Shown in pieces: positions 45,283 through 53,430 of a stretch of 64,000 nt of DNA (position 1 is the first letter of the stretch; every line of letters starts with the position of its first letter). A program made the translations under genes and the position numbers. This DNA comes from JAFIHK01 sp041441455. GTDB lineage: Bacteria > Bacteroidota > Bacteroidia > Bacteroidales > UBA932. The DNA lies in assembly GCA_041441455.1 (NCBI GenBank), contig JASDTB010000051.1, positions 9,549 to 73,548 of the forward strand, given 5' to 3'. The notes below the pieces were generated by a model. The model had not been told where the DNA came from and did no database searches. It saw only the letters and a list, made by a program, of their open reading frames with translations.

Positions 45283-47226
45283 ATGTCCGAAAAACTTAAT
45301 TCAAAAATCCCAGAAGGGCCATTGTCAGAGAAATGGACAAAGCATAAGGCTCAGATAAGAGTAGTAAGCCCTGCCAATAAACGTAAGTTGGAGATCATCG
45401 TAATCGGAACAGGATTAGGTGGAGCATCTGCTGCTGCGTCATTAGGCGAGCTAGGCTACAATGTTAAAGTTTTTTGCATAAGTGACTCGCCAAGAAGAGC
45501 ACACTCAATTGCTGCTCAAGGTGGTATAAACGCAGCGAAAAACTACCCTAACGATAACGACTCTGTTTATCGTCTATTCTACGACACTATAAAAGGCGGT
45601 GACTACAGAAGTCGCGAAGGAAACGTGTATCGTCTTGCAGAAGTAAGCGGACTGATTATCGACCAATGCGTAGCTCAAGGAGTTCCATTTGCACGTGAGT
45701 ACGGCGGACTATTAGACAATAGATCGTTTGGTGGAGCTCAAGTTAGTAGAACATTCTATGCAAGAGGCCAAACCGGTCAACAACTTTTGTTAGGTGCTTA
45801 TGCAGCACTAAATAGACAAATTGCAAAAGGTACAGTAAAATCATACAATCGCCATGAAATGTTGGATGTTGTATTGATTGACGGTGAAGCAAAAGGTATT
45901 ATTGCAAGAAATCTAGAAACTGGCGAAATTGAAAGACATGGTGCTCATGCAGTTGTAATTGCTTCTGGTGGATATGGAAACGTATTCTTCCTTTCAACAA
46001 ATGCAATGAATAGTAACGGTTCTGCAGCATGGCAATGTTTTAAAAAGGGAGCATTTTTCGGAAATCCTTGTTTTGCACAAATACACCCAACTTGTATTCC
46101 AGTTCACGGAGAACAACAATCAAAACTTACATTGATGAGTGAATCACTCAGAAATGATGGTAGAATTTGGGTTCCTAAAAAGAAAGAGGATGTTATTAAA
46201 ATAAGAGAGAAAAAGATAAAGGCCTCACAAATTCCGGAAGAGGATAGAGATTACTATTTGGAGAGAAGATATCCTGCATTTGGTAACCTTGTACCTAGAG
46301 ACGTTGCTTCGCGCGCAGCAAAAGAGAGATGTGACGCTGGCTTCGGTGTAAATGAAACTGGTCTTGCAGTATACTTAGACTTTAAGACATCTATCGAAAG
46401 ACTTGGTAAAAAGACAATTGAAGCTAGATATGGTAACCTTTTCCAAATGTATGAAAAGATTACTGATGTAAATCCATATGAAGAACCTATGATGATTTAC
46501 CCTGCTATCCACTACACAATGGGTGGTCTTTGGGTAGATTATAACCTACAAACAACAATACCTGGCTTATATGCTATTGGTGAAGCAAACTTCAGTGACC
46601 ATGGTGGAAATAGACTTGGTGCATCTGCATTGATGCAAGGTTTAGCTGATGGTTATTTCGTATTACCATATACAATTGGTGACTTCTTAGCAGGTAAAAT
46701 TCAAGTTCCTAAAACTGATGTTAAACACCCTGCATTTGACGAAGCTGAGAAAGCTGTTAAAGATAAAATCACAAAGCTATTCTCTATAAAAGGCTCACAA
46801 CCTGTTGACTATTTCCACAAAAAATTAGGTCATTTAATGTGGGATTATGTTGGTATGGCTAGAAATGAAGCTGGTTTAAAAAAGGCAATCGAAGAGATTA
46901 AAAAGCTTAAAGAAGAGTTCTGGAAAAACGTCTTTGTACCAGGAGAGAATGCAGAGTTCAATCAAGAGGTTGAAAAAGCTCTTAGAGTATCTGATTTCCT
47001 CGAACTTGGAGAACTTATGGCAATGGATGCATTAAACAGAAATGAGTCTTGCGGAGGCCACTTCAGAGAAGAGATGCAAACAGAAGATGGAGAAACCAAG
47101 AGAGATGACCAAAACTATATGTATGTAAGCGCATGGGAATATAAGAACAATGAAAATCCTGTTCTTCACAAAGAGCCGCTTAACTATGAATTTGTAAAAA
47201 TTGCTACTAGAAACTACAAAGACTAA
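45283..47226 (+). CDS. frdA: fumarate reductase/succinate dehydrogenase flavoprotein subunit
   Basis: FrdA/SdhA interconverts fumarate and succinate. The 647-residue protein has the FAD dinucleotide motif VIGTGLGGASAAASLGELG near residue 40. The expected covalent-FAD histidine is H74 in RRAHSIAAQGG. Active-site and substrate residues lie in HPTCIPVHG, in RYPAFGNLVPRDVASRA and in HYTMGGLWVDY; the C-terminal helical domain is complete. Bacteroidota usually place the cytochrome b subunit (frdC/sdhC) directly upstream, but here the 108-base upstream spacer is non-coding and the next gene is a leftward hexosaminidase. frdB follows by 8 bases. Confidence 0.96.
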   Translation: MSEKLNSKIPEGPLSEKWTKHKAQIRVVSPANKRKLEIIVIGTGLGGASAAASLGELGYNVKVFCISDSPRRAHSIAAQGGINAAKNYPNDNDSVYRLFYDTIKGGDYRSREGNVYRLAEVSGLIIDQCVAQGVPFAREYGGLLDNRSFGGAQVSRTFYARGQTGQQLLLGAYAALNRQIAKGTVKSYNRHEMLDVVLIDGEAKGIIARNLETGEIERHGAHAVVIASGGYGNVFFLSTNAMNSNGSAAWQCFKKGAFFGNPCFAQIHPTCIPVHGEQQSKLTLMSESLRNDGRIWVPKKKEDVIKIREKKIKASQIPEEDRDYYLERRYPAFGNLVPRDVASRAAKERCDAGFGVNETGLAVYLDFKTSIERLGKKTIEARYGNLFQMYEKITDVNPYEEPMMIYPAIHYTMGGLWVDYNLQTTIPGLYAIGEANFSDHGGNRLGASALMQGLADGYFVLPYTIGDFLAGKIQVPKTDVKHPAFDEAEKAVKDKITKLFSIKGSQPVDYFHKKLGHLMWDYVGMARNEAGLKKAIEEIKKLKEEFWKNVFVPGENAEFNQEVEKALRVSDFLELGELMAMDALNRNESCGGHFREEMQTEDGETKRDDQNYMYVSAWEYKNNENPVLHKEPLNYEFVKIATRNYKD

Positions 47227-47234
47227 TTAACGTT

Positions 47235-48014
47235 ATGGACTTAACACTAAAAGTTTGGCGTCAAAAAAACGCAAAAGAAAAAGGTCATTTCGAAACTTAT
47301 AAGGTTAAAAATATATCTCCAGATAGTTCATTTCTTGAAATGATGGATATATTGAATGATCAGCTAATCAGAGAAGGAGCAGACCCTGTTGCAGTAAACA
47401 AGGGATGCAAGTCATCTGGCCCAGTAGCTTTCGATCATGACTGCAGAGAAGGTATATGTGGTATGTGTTCTCTTTATATCAACGGTAGACCTCATGGTCC
47501 AGATGATGAAGTAACTACATGTCAGTTACATATGAGAAAGTTCAAAGATGGTGATACTATCACAATAGAGCCATGGAGGTCAGCAGCTTTCCCAGTAATT
47601 AAAGACTTAGTTGTAAGCAGAAATGCTTTTGATCAGATCCTTCAAGCAGGAGGTTTCGTATCAGTAAACACTGGTGGAATTCCTGATGCAAATGCAATTC
47701 CAATCCCTAAAGAAGATGCTGATGAAAGCATGGATGCAGCTGCTTGTGTTGGATGCGGTGCTTGCGTTGCTACTTGCAAAAATGGTTCTGCTATGCTTTT
47801 TGTTTCGGCAAGAGTTAGCTCATTAGCACTTCTACCTCAAGGTAAAATCGAAGCAGCCAGAAGAGCTAAAAACATGGTTGCAAAGATGGATGAACTTGGT
47901 TTCGGTGCATGTACCAATACAAGAGCATGTGAGATGGAGTGTCCAAAAGCAATTTCAGTTGCTCATATTGCTAGATTAAACAGAGAGTTTTTACTTGCGA
48001 AAATTAAAGACTAA
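47235..48014 (+). CDS. frdB: fumarate reductase/succinate dehydrogenase iron-sulfur subunit
   Basis: FrdB carries electrons between the membrane quinone subunit and FrdA through three Fe-S clusters. The 259-residue protein has the plant-type [2Fe-2S] ligands in DCREGICGMC and the later TTC. The ferredoxin-like CVGCGACVATC and the CTNTRACEMECP set supply the [4Fe-4S] and [3Fe-4S] clusters. It is 8 bases after frdA. A long perfect hairpin terminates the pair. No membrane anchor gene follows. Confidence 0.96.
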   Translation: MDLTLKVWRQKNAKEKGHFETYKVKNISPDSSFLEMMDILNDQLIREGADPVAVNKGCKSSGPVAFDHDCREGICGMCSLYINGRPHGPDDEVTTCQLHMRKFKDGDTITIEPWRSAAFPVIKDLVVSRNAFDQILQAGGFVSVNTGGIPDANAIPIPKEDADESMDAAACVGCGACVATCKNGSAMLFVSARVSSLALLPQGKIEAARRAKNMVAKMDELGFGACTNTRACEMECPKAISVAHIARLNREFLLAKIKD

Positions 48015-48024
48015 TCTTTAGTAA

Positions 48025-48070
48025 AATAAAAGAAAATAGGGTGGTTTTTACCACCCTATTTTCTTTTATT
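48025..48070. terminator. long perfect bidirectional terminator hairpin after frdB
   Basis: A 21-base arm (48025-48045) pairs perfectly with 48050-48070 around a TTTT loop. The core is AGGGTGG / CCACCCT with A-rich and T-rich feet, so it can end transcription from both sides. Confidence 0.9.
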
Positions 48071-48085
48071 ATGATTCAGCTTAGT

Positions 48086-48601
48086 CTATCTTCTATAGGC
48101 ACCAATACCATCAAATTGTTTAATTAAACTGTTTAAAACAGCCATAGATGGAGTTTCAGGAGTTATAATTTGACTTAACAACTCTTTCATATATGCTGTA
48201 TTATAATAGATTTCCAATCTAGAATTATCACTTATACCTAAGATACCATCAAGAAAGAGATCGTTTTTTATAGAGAAATAAATATCCTGTTGAGTATATG
48301 TACCAAGTATAGTTCCCCTATCATCAGTAAATTTCATATTTGCAATATTAGGAGATGCAAATATTAGATTTCTAGGCTCTTTAAGTTTAGCTCTAAAATA
48401 TTCTTTATTTTTAATTAAGAAAGTCATTGCTTCAGGATGTTCTTCGGCAACACTTTTTTCATAAATAATAGAAATATTGACATTTGCAGTATCAATCGTC
48501 CAGGTTCCATCAAGTGTGATTGGTTCAAAACTTTTGTTGCAAGAGAAGAAAATTGGCAATATTATAAGTATTGCAAATATTCTAAGTGAATTTTTTAGCA
48601 T
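48086..48601 (-). CDS. small lipoprotein of unknown function
   Basis: This 171-residue protein has a lipoprotein signal ending IFFSC (Cys21). The mature part opens DGTWTIDTANVNISI, a lipocalin-like beta start seen in several Bacteroidota lipoproteins. Otherwise no motif is recognisable. It stands alone between the frdB terminator and a divergent hydrolase gene, with a TAAATTTG box about 30 bases upstream. Confidence 0.75.
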   Translation of the reverse strand: MLKNSLRIFAILIILPIFFSCNKSFEPITLDGTWTIDTANVNISIIYEKSVAEEHPEAMTFLIKNKEYFRAKLKEPRNLIFASPNIANMKFTDDRGTILGTYTQQDIYFSIKNDLFLDGILGISDNSRLEIYYNTAYMKELLSQIITPETPSMAVLNSLIKQFDGIGAYRR

Positions 48602-48632
48602 AGAAATTGATATTTAAGATTCTGTATTAAAA

Positions 48633-48640
48633 CAAATTTA
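48633..48640 (-). promoter_or_regulatory. -7 promoter box for the small lipoprotein
   Basis: TAAATTTG on the minus strand matches TAnnTTTG, 31 bases before the start. Confidence 0.45.
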
Positions 48641-48662
48641 TGAAAAATATCCTATTACTTTT

Positions 48663-48670
48663 TAATTTTG
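48663..48670 (+). promoter_or_regulatory. -7 promoter box for the alpha/beta hydrolase
   Basis: TAATTTTG on the plus strand matches TAnnTTTG, 16 bases before the start. Confidence 0.5.
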
Positions 48671-48686
48671 CAAAAAATATTAAATA

Positions 48687-49499
48687 ATGGAGTACTTCTT
48701 AACAGCTAATAATATCCCAGTTCATATTCTAGATACTAAAAAGGGTGATAATGTTTTATTACTATTACATGGTTATCTGGAGACATTATATATTTATGAT
48801 GATTTTATAAATATTTTGTCGAATGATTACAGAATTATTGCTATAGATCTTCCTGGTCACGGTCTATCTGGTACTTATAAGGATGTTAATACAGTTGAAT
48901 TCAATTGTAATTTAATTATTGATTTACTCGATAAACTTAATATAAAAAGTGTTAGTATTTTAGGCCATTCTATGGGCGGTTATACAGCAGCAGCTTTCCT
49001 AGAGTTATATCCATCTAGGTTAGATTCTATAATTTTCATGAATTCACATCCCTATTCTGATACCCAAGAGAAAATTGAAGTAAGGAAAAAGGAGATAGAA
49101 TTAATTAGAACTGGAAAATTATACTCAATCGCATCATTGAGCATACCTAAAATGTTTAGTGATAATAATCTAAGATTATATGATGAGCAAATACAGAATA
49201 TATTAGAATTAATTGATACACACGACCCAGAAGGAGTAATTGCAGTTATTAATGGTTTAATTGCTCGTAGAGATAAATCGGAATTATTAAAAAATACAAG
49301 TAAACCTTTTGTGTTTATATTAGGAAATGAAGATAACTATATCACTAGTGAGATGATTTTAAGAATAGAGTCTGATTTTCCCGGTAAATCTATAATTATT
49401 GAAAAATGCGGTCACGCTTGCTTTATAGAGAATAAAGATGCGACCGCAAATGCTGTTAAGTCTTTTTTAGAAAAGTATATTACCAGAGAAAATTGTTAA
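48687..49499 (+). CDS. alpha/beta-fold hydrolase
   Basis: This 270-residue cytoplasmic hydrolase has the nucleophile elbow GHSMGG with Ser95, the oxyanion region LLLLHGYLET and the DLPGHGLS strand-loop. The catalytic Asp is probably in LGNEDNYI, and the His in KCGHACFIEN. The substrate is not readable; ester or thioester substrates are common. It overlaps the convergent hflX gene by 20 bases. Confidence 0.9.
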   Translation: MEYFLTANNIPVHILDTKKGDNVLLLLHGYLETLYIYDDFINILSNDYRIIAIDLPGHGLSGTYKDVNTVEFNCNLIIDLLDKLNIKSVSILGHSMGGYTAAAFLELYPSRLDSIIFMNSHPYSDTQEKIEVRKKEIELIRTGKLYSIASLSIPKMFSDNNLRLYDEQIQNILELIDTHDPEGVIAVINGLIARRDKSELLKNTSKPFVFILGNEDNYITSEMILRIESDFPGKSIIIEKCGHACFIENKDATANAVKSFLEKYITRENC

Positions 49500-50643
49500 A
49501 AGGATATCTACCAGCATGAATCTCTGAAACCATCTTGTAGATGTCATTTTTCAGTTTATCAATATTAATTCTCTCTTTTGCCGAAATAAATATCGAAGGT
49601 GAATGTTCTTTTTGCATCCAAGTATTCTTCAACTCGTTTAAGCTGTAATTTTCGCGCTTTTTAGGCGTTAAGTCAAATTCGTCTTGAGGAACATAGTTGT
49701 ACTGATCGACTTTATTAAATACAAGAAAAACGGGCTTATCTTTAGCCCCGATTTCAGACAAAGTATCATTAACAACCTTTATATGTTCTTCAAAGTTTGG
49801 ATGTGAGATATCTACAATGTGAATAAGTATGTCAGATTCCCTAACTTCATCCAATGTACTTTTAAAAGATTCTACTAGTTGATGTGGCAATTTTCTGATA
49901 AACCCTACAGTGTCACTAAGTAAAAATGGTACATTTTCAATCACTACTTTTCTAACAGTTGTATCCAAAGTGGCAAATAGTTTATTTTCAGCAAACACTT
50001 CGCTCTTAGATAATAAATTCATTAAAGTACTTTTCCCAACATTAGTGTAGCCTACTAGGGAAATTCTCACCATATTTCCACGATTACCACGTTGAGATGC
50101 CATTTGACGATCGATTTTTTTGAGCTGCTCTTTAAGCTTGCTAATTTTATCCAAAATAATACGTCTATCTGTCTCAATTTGGCTCTCTCCAGGACCTCTC
50201 ATACCTATACCTCCCCTTTGTCTCTCTAAGTGGGTCCACATACGCGTTAGTCTTGGCAGTAAATACTGATATTGCGCAAGTTCTACCTGAGTTTTTGCAT
50301 ATGCAGTTTTAGCTCTTTGTGCAAAAATGTCTAATATTAAGTTTGTTCTATCTAATATTCTACAATTTAATTCTCTTTCAATATTACGTAGTTGAGAGGG
50401 GCTAAGTTCGTCATCAAAAATAACTAAGTTGATGTTGCTTTCAGTTATGTAAGTTTTAATCTCTTCAAGTTTTCCGCTACCTATATATGTTTTGGTATTT
50501 GGTTTGTCAACTTTTTGAATAAATTTTTTCTCACCGACAGCTCCAGCAGTTTCTGCCAAAAATTCTAATTCATCAAGGTATTCCTTGATTTTATTCTCAT
50601 CGTCATTTTGTTTTATTACTCCTACAAATACTGCTCTTTCCAT
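49480..50643 (-). CDS. hflX: ribosome-associated GTPase HflX
   Basis: HflX is a GTPase that splits stalled or stressed ribosomes. The 387-residue protein has the N-terminal HflX domain (LVIFDDELSPSQLRNIE), the linker signature RGGIGMRGPGESQIETDRR, a P-loop in VGYTNVGKSTLMN, G3 in LLSDTVGFIRKLPH, and NKVD for G4. The start ATG at 50643 follows the TonB gene by 66 bases. It ends inside the convergent hydrolase gene. Confidence 0.96.
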   Translation of the reverse strand: MERAVFVGVIKQNDDENKIKEYLDELEFLAETAGAVGEKKFIQKVDKPNTKTYIGSGKLEEIKTYITESNINLVIFDDELSPSQLRNIERELNCRILDRTNLILDIFAQRAKTAYAKTQVELAQYQYLLPRLTRMWTHLERQRGGIGMRGPGESQIETDRRIILDKISKLKEQLKKIDRQMASQRGNRGNMVRISLVGYTNVGKSTLMNLLSKSEVFAENKLFATLDTTVRKVVIENVPFLLSDTVGFIRKLPHQLVESFKSTLDEVRESDILIHIVDISHPNFEEHIKVVNDTLSEIGAKDKPVFLVFNKVDQYNYVPQDEFDLTPKKRENYSLNELKNTWMQKEHSPSIFISAKERINIDKLKNDIYKMVSEIHAGRYPFNNFLW

Positions 50644-50709
50644 ATAGCTTTATCTACAAATAAAGGCTGCCCAAAATTGAGCAGTCTATTTATTAATTCT
50701 AAGTTTTTG

Positions 50710-51405
50710 TTATCTCAATTGGAAGATTACAGGGAAAGTGTATTTAACCCTTACAGGTTTATTTCTTTGTTTTCCTGGTTTCCATTTTGGTGAAGATGAT
50801 ACAACTCTAATTGCTTCTTTGTCAAGTAGAGCATCAACACCTCTAAGTACAGATACATTAGTAATAGAGCCATCAGTACTTACTGTGAAAGATAGAATCA
50901 CACGACCCTGAACCCCATTATCTTTAGCTGTTTCTGGATATACTAATCTCTCTAGAACCCATTTTGTGAAGGTATTTTCATCTCCGCCTTGGAATGATGG
51001 TTTCTCTTCTACAACTTGGAATGGAATGTCCTCTTCAATTTCTTCTTCAACTTTTCCTGATCCTTTGCTATATTCTTTAATTTCTACACCTAGATCTTTT
51101 CTGTCTTCAGTGCTGAAGTCGATCTTATCTGTAATCTTGATATTGTCATCAACAATTTCAATTTGTTCAGAAACTACCGGAATCTTTGGCATTTCAGGAG
51201 GTGGAGGAGGAGTTTCTTGAGTTAGAGGAATATTTTCTTCCTCAATAAATGTAGCCGAATTATCCCCTATGTCAGCTACCGTTTTGTCATAAGTTTTGTA
51301 CTCAAAACCTGCAAGAACTATTAAAAGAACAGCGATTAAGCCGATTTCCCTGAATAGAACCTTTTTGTTTTCTAAACTTGCTTTAGGTGTTTTCTTTATT
51401 TCCAT
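50710..51405 (-). CDS. energy transducer TonB
   Basis: This 231-residue inner-membrane protein couples the proton-motive force to outer-membrane receptors. It has a short cytoplasmic start, one span at about 24-42 (IGLIAVLLIVLAGFEY), a proline-rich periplasmic stretch (ETPPPPPEMPKIPVV), a charged linker, and a C-terminal TonB domain from VYPETAKDNGVQGRVI to PVIFQLR. No ExbB/ExbD or receptor genes are in the window. The 149 bases upstream, to the tRNA, show nothing else recognisable. Confidence 0.92.
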   Translation of the reverse strand: MEIKKTPKASLENKKVLFREIGLIAVLLIVLAGFEYKTYDKTVADIGDNSATFIEEENIPLTQETPPPPPEMPKIPVVSEQIEIVDDNIKITDKIDFSTEDRKDLGVEIKEYSKGSGKVEEEIEEDIPFQVVEEKPSFQGGDENTFTKWVLERLVYPETAKDNGVQGRVILSFTVSTDGSITNVSVLRGVDALLDKEAIRVVSSSPKWKPGKQRNKPVRVKYTFPVIFQLR

Positions 51406-51554
51406 AACTAAATGTGTATACAGATATTTATCAGAATGTAAATTTAAGTAGATTTAGTTATTTATCAAAACATATTGTTAATAAATCTTGAAGAAATAAC
51501 TCTAAGTACCACTAAGACAGAAGAATAAAATTTTTATTTGTTGTTAAAAACTTG

Positions 51555-51628
<74 letters not shown>

Positions 51629-51630
51629 TT

Positions 51631-51667
51631 AATGTCACTTTTGCAAAAAGTGTGCAAAAGTGACATT
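51631..51667. terminator. perfect 15-bp hairpin between mdh and tRNA-Ala
   Basis: AATGTCACTTTTGCA (51631-51645) pairs perfectly with 51653-51667 across a 7-base loop. The T run is on the plus-strand side only. On the minus strand it lies between the mdh stop and the 5' end of the tRNA, so it may end mdh transcripts or mark a processing site. Confidence 0.6.
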
Positions 51668-51671
51668 TTTA

Positions 51672-52613
51672 TTAAATTAAATTCATCTCTTTTAGAACGT
51701 TATTTGTTGCTCTCACAGCATCTGCGCTCTTTAAGAAAAGATCTTGCTCTTCACTATTAAGTTTGAATTCAATTATTTTCTCAAATCCATTCTTTCCTAC
51801 AACAATTGGAACACCAATACAAATATCATTTTGTCCATATTCTCCATCTAAATAAACACAACATGGGAATACTTTCTTTTTGTCGAGTATGATAGATTTA
51901 ACTAGTTCAGCTCCAGCAGCTCCTGGCGCATACCAAGCAGATGTACCAAGTAATTTTGTAAGTGTAGCACCTCCAACCATTGTTTTGGAAACAACATCTT
52001 TTTGTTGTTCTTCTGACATAAGATCTTGAACTGGTACTCCTTTATAATTAGCTAATCTTATCATAGGAATCATTGTGGTGTCGCCGTGTCCGCCGATTAC
52101 CATTCCGCTAATATCACTTGATGGAACATTAAGTGCTTCACTTAAATAGCAAGTAAATCTACTACTATCAAGAATACCACCCATACCAATTACTCTATTC
52201 TTTGGAAGACCTGATTTTTTGAAAGTTAAATAGGTCATTGTATCCATTGGATTAGAAATAATGATGAAAATTGCGTTAGGAGAATATTTTAAAGTGCTTT
52301 CAACTACACTATTAACTATATTTGCGTTTGTACCAATAAGCTCTTCTCTTGTCATTCCTGGTTTTCTTGGAATACCAGAAGTTACTACAATAACATCAGA
52401 ATTTGCGGTAGCAGAGTAGTCATTAGTAACACCCTTGATTCTGGTATCAAACTTGTAGAGTTTAGAAGTCTGCATCATATCAAGAGCTTTACCTTCTGCA
52501 AGTCCCTCTTTAATATCCAGAAGAACAATCTCTGAAGCGAATTGCATGTGAGCCATTGCATTCGCGCATGTAGCGCCTACATTACCGGCGCCAATAACAC
52601 TTACTTTAGACAT
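51672..52613 (-). CDS. mdh: malate dehydrogenase
   Basis: It interconverts malate and oxaloacetate with NAD, feeding the reductive branch to fumarate that ends at FrdAB. The 313-residue protein is of the LDH-like type: NAD loop GAGNVGATCANAMA, the substrate-arginine region IPRKPGMTREEL, ISNPMDTMTYL, and the catalytic histidine in GGHGDTTMIP. KPGMTR rather than an LDH-type loop favours malate. It is a single leftward gene with tRNA-Ala downstream. Confidence 0.95.
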   Translation of the reverse strand: MSKVSVIGAGNVGATCANAMAHMQFASEIVLLDIKEGLAEGKALDMMQTSKLYKFDTRIKGVTNDYSATANSDVIVVTSGIPRKPGMTREELIGTNANIVNSVVESTLKYSPNAIFIIISNPMDTMTYLTFKKSGLPKNRVIGMGGILDSSRFTCYLSEALNVPSSDISGMVIGGHGDTTMIPMIRLANYKGVPVQDLMSEEQQKDVVSKTMVGGATLTKLLGTSAWYAPGAAGAELVKSIILDKKKVFPCCVYLDGEYGQNDICIGVPIVVGKNGFEKIIEFKLNSEEQDLFLKSADAVRATNNVLKEMNLI

Positions 52614-52636
52614 AATAAATTTTTTATATTATTTTA

Positions 52637-52644
52637 TAGCTTTG
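52637..52644 (+). promoter_or_regulatory. -7 promoter box for the AhpD-like/ybeY/mnmG run
   Basis: TAGCTTTG on the plus strand matches TAnnTTTG, 11 bases before the ATG at 52656. Confidence 0.5.
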
Positions 52645-52655
52645 CATCAAAAAAA

Positions 52656-53012
52656 ATGAATTCACTTGCCCAATTCCGCGAATATCGTGCCAAGATGAAC
52701 AAAGTAATCTTAGACGAAGACAATTTATTTTTTAAACGCTTTTATAACTTAGATACAAGAACTTACGAAGATGGAGAGCTACCATCTCAAACGAAGGAGA
52801 TGCTAGGATTAGTAGCTTCATTAGTATTACGTTGTGATGATTGTGTAAAGTATCATTTAGAAAAGTGTTTTGAATTAAAAGTAACAAGAAAACAGTTATT
52901 TGAAATAATGGCAGTTGCAAATCTAGTAGGTGGTTCTATTGTTATACCACATACTCGTAGAGCTGTTGAATATTGGGATTTGTTAGAAATGGAAAATGAT
53001 AAAGCTTTATAA
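52656..53012 (+). CDS. carboxymuconolactone decarboxylase/AhpD-like protein
   Basis: This 118-residue all-helical protein belongs to the CMD/AhpD group. It carries the AhpD core CxxCxxxH as C60, C63 and H67 in RCDDCVKYH, which in AhpD forms a redox disulfide that serves peroxidases. A thiol-redox role is therefore more likely than lactone decarboxylation. The ATG at 52656 is chosen; the frame extends upstream through the mdh start region, but the promoter box lies there. It overlaps ybeY by 17 bases. Confidence 0.88.
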   Translation: MNSLAQFREYRAKMNKVILDEDNLFFKRFYNLDTRTYEDGELPSQTKEMLGLVASLVLRCDDCVKYHLEKCFELKVTRKQLFEIMAVANLVGGSIVIPHTRRAVEYWDLLEMENDKAL

Positions 53013-53430
53013 TCTTTACGAAAAAGAGTTTGAACAGATAGATGGTAAACTAATAACAATTTGGCTTAAATCTGTTGTTAAAAATGAGAATAAGTCAATT
53101 GGTAAAATTTCTGTGATATATGTTGATGATAATTATTTGCTAGATATTAATATTAAATATCTGAAACATAATTACTTTACAGATATTATTACATTTAATT
53201 ATAATCAAGGATTGAATATTTCTGGCGATTTGTACATAAGCATTGATACAATAAAATCTAATGCTGAATTTTATGATACAAATTTCAAGAATGAACTATT
53301 ACGAGTTATAGTACATGGAGTATTACATTTGTTAGGATATAATGATTGTGAAGAAAGTGAAAAAATTGTAATGAGAGAAAGAGAAGATTTTTATTTAAAT
53401 AGAATATTAAATGACAGGGCTGAAATATGA
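52996..53430 (+). CDS. ybeY: rRNA maturation endoribonuclease YbeY
   Basis: YbeY is a metal-dependent RNase involved in 16S rRNA 3' maturation and ribosome quality control. The 144-residue protein has the motif HGVLHLLGYND. H107 and H111 match the first two zinc ligands, but the third histidine of the usual HGxLHLxGYDH is D117. I recall this His-to-Asp change as normal for Bacteroidota YbeY, so activity is not in doubt on that ground. It overlaps the genes on both sides (17 and 20 bases), so translation is coupled from the AhpD-like gene to mnmG. Confidence 0.92.
   Translation: MIKLYNLYEKEFEQIDGKLITIWLKSVVKNENKSIGKISVIYVDDNYLLDINIKYLKHNYFTDIITFNYNQGLNISGDLYISIDTIKSNAEFYDTNFKNELLRVIVHGVLHLLGYNDCEESEKIVMREREDFYLNRILNDRAEI

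Noticed and set aside
45688..45703. CACGTG-containing stretch in frdA resembling parS
   Set aside because: Only the central six bases fit; the flanks do not match parS and the codons encode a conserved FAREYGG segment of the flavoprotein.
52542..52655. Upstream extension of the AhpD-like frame
   Set aside because: It overlaps the mdh start and the promoter box; the ATG at 52656 gives the normal family length.
52996..53430. Inactive YbeY because the third metal histidine is missing
   Set aside because: The Asp at that position is, to my knowledge, the normal Bacteroidota variant and the rest of the motif is intact.
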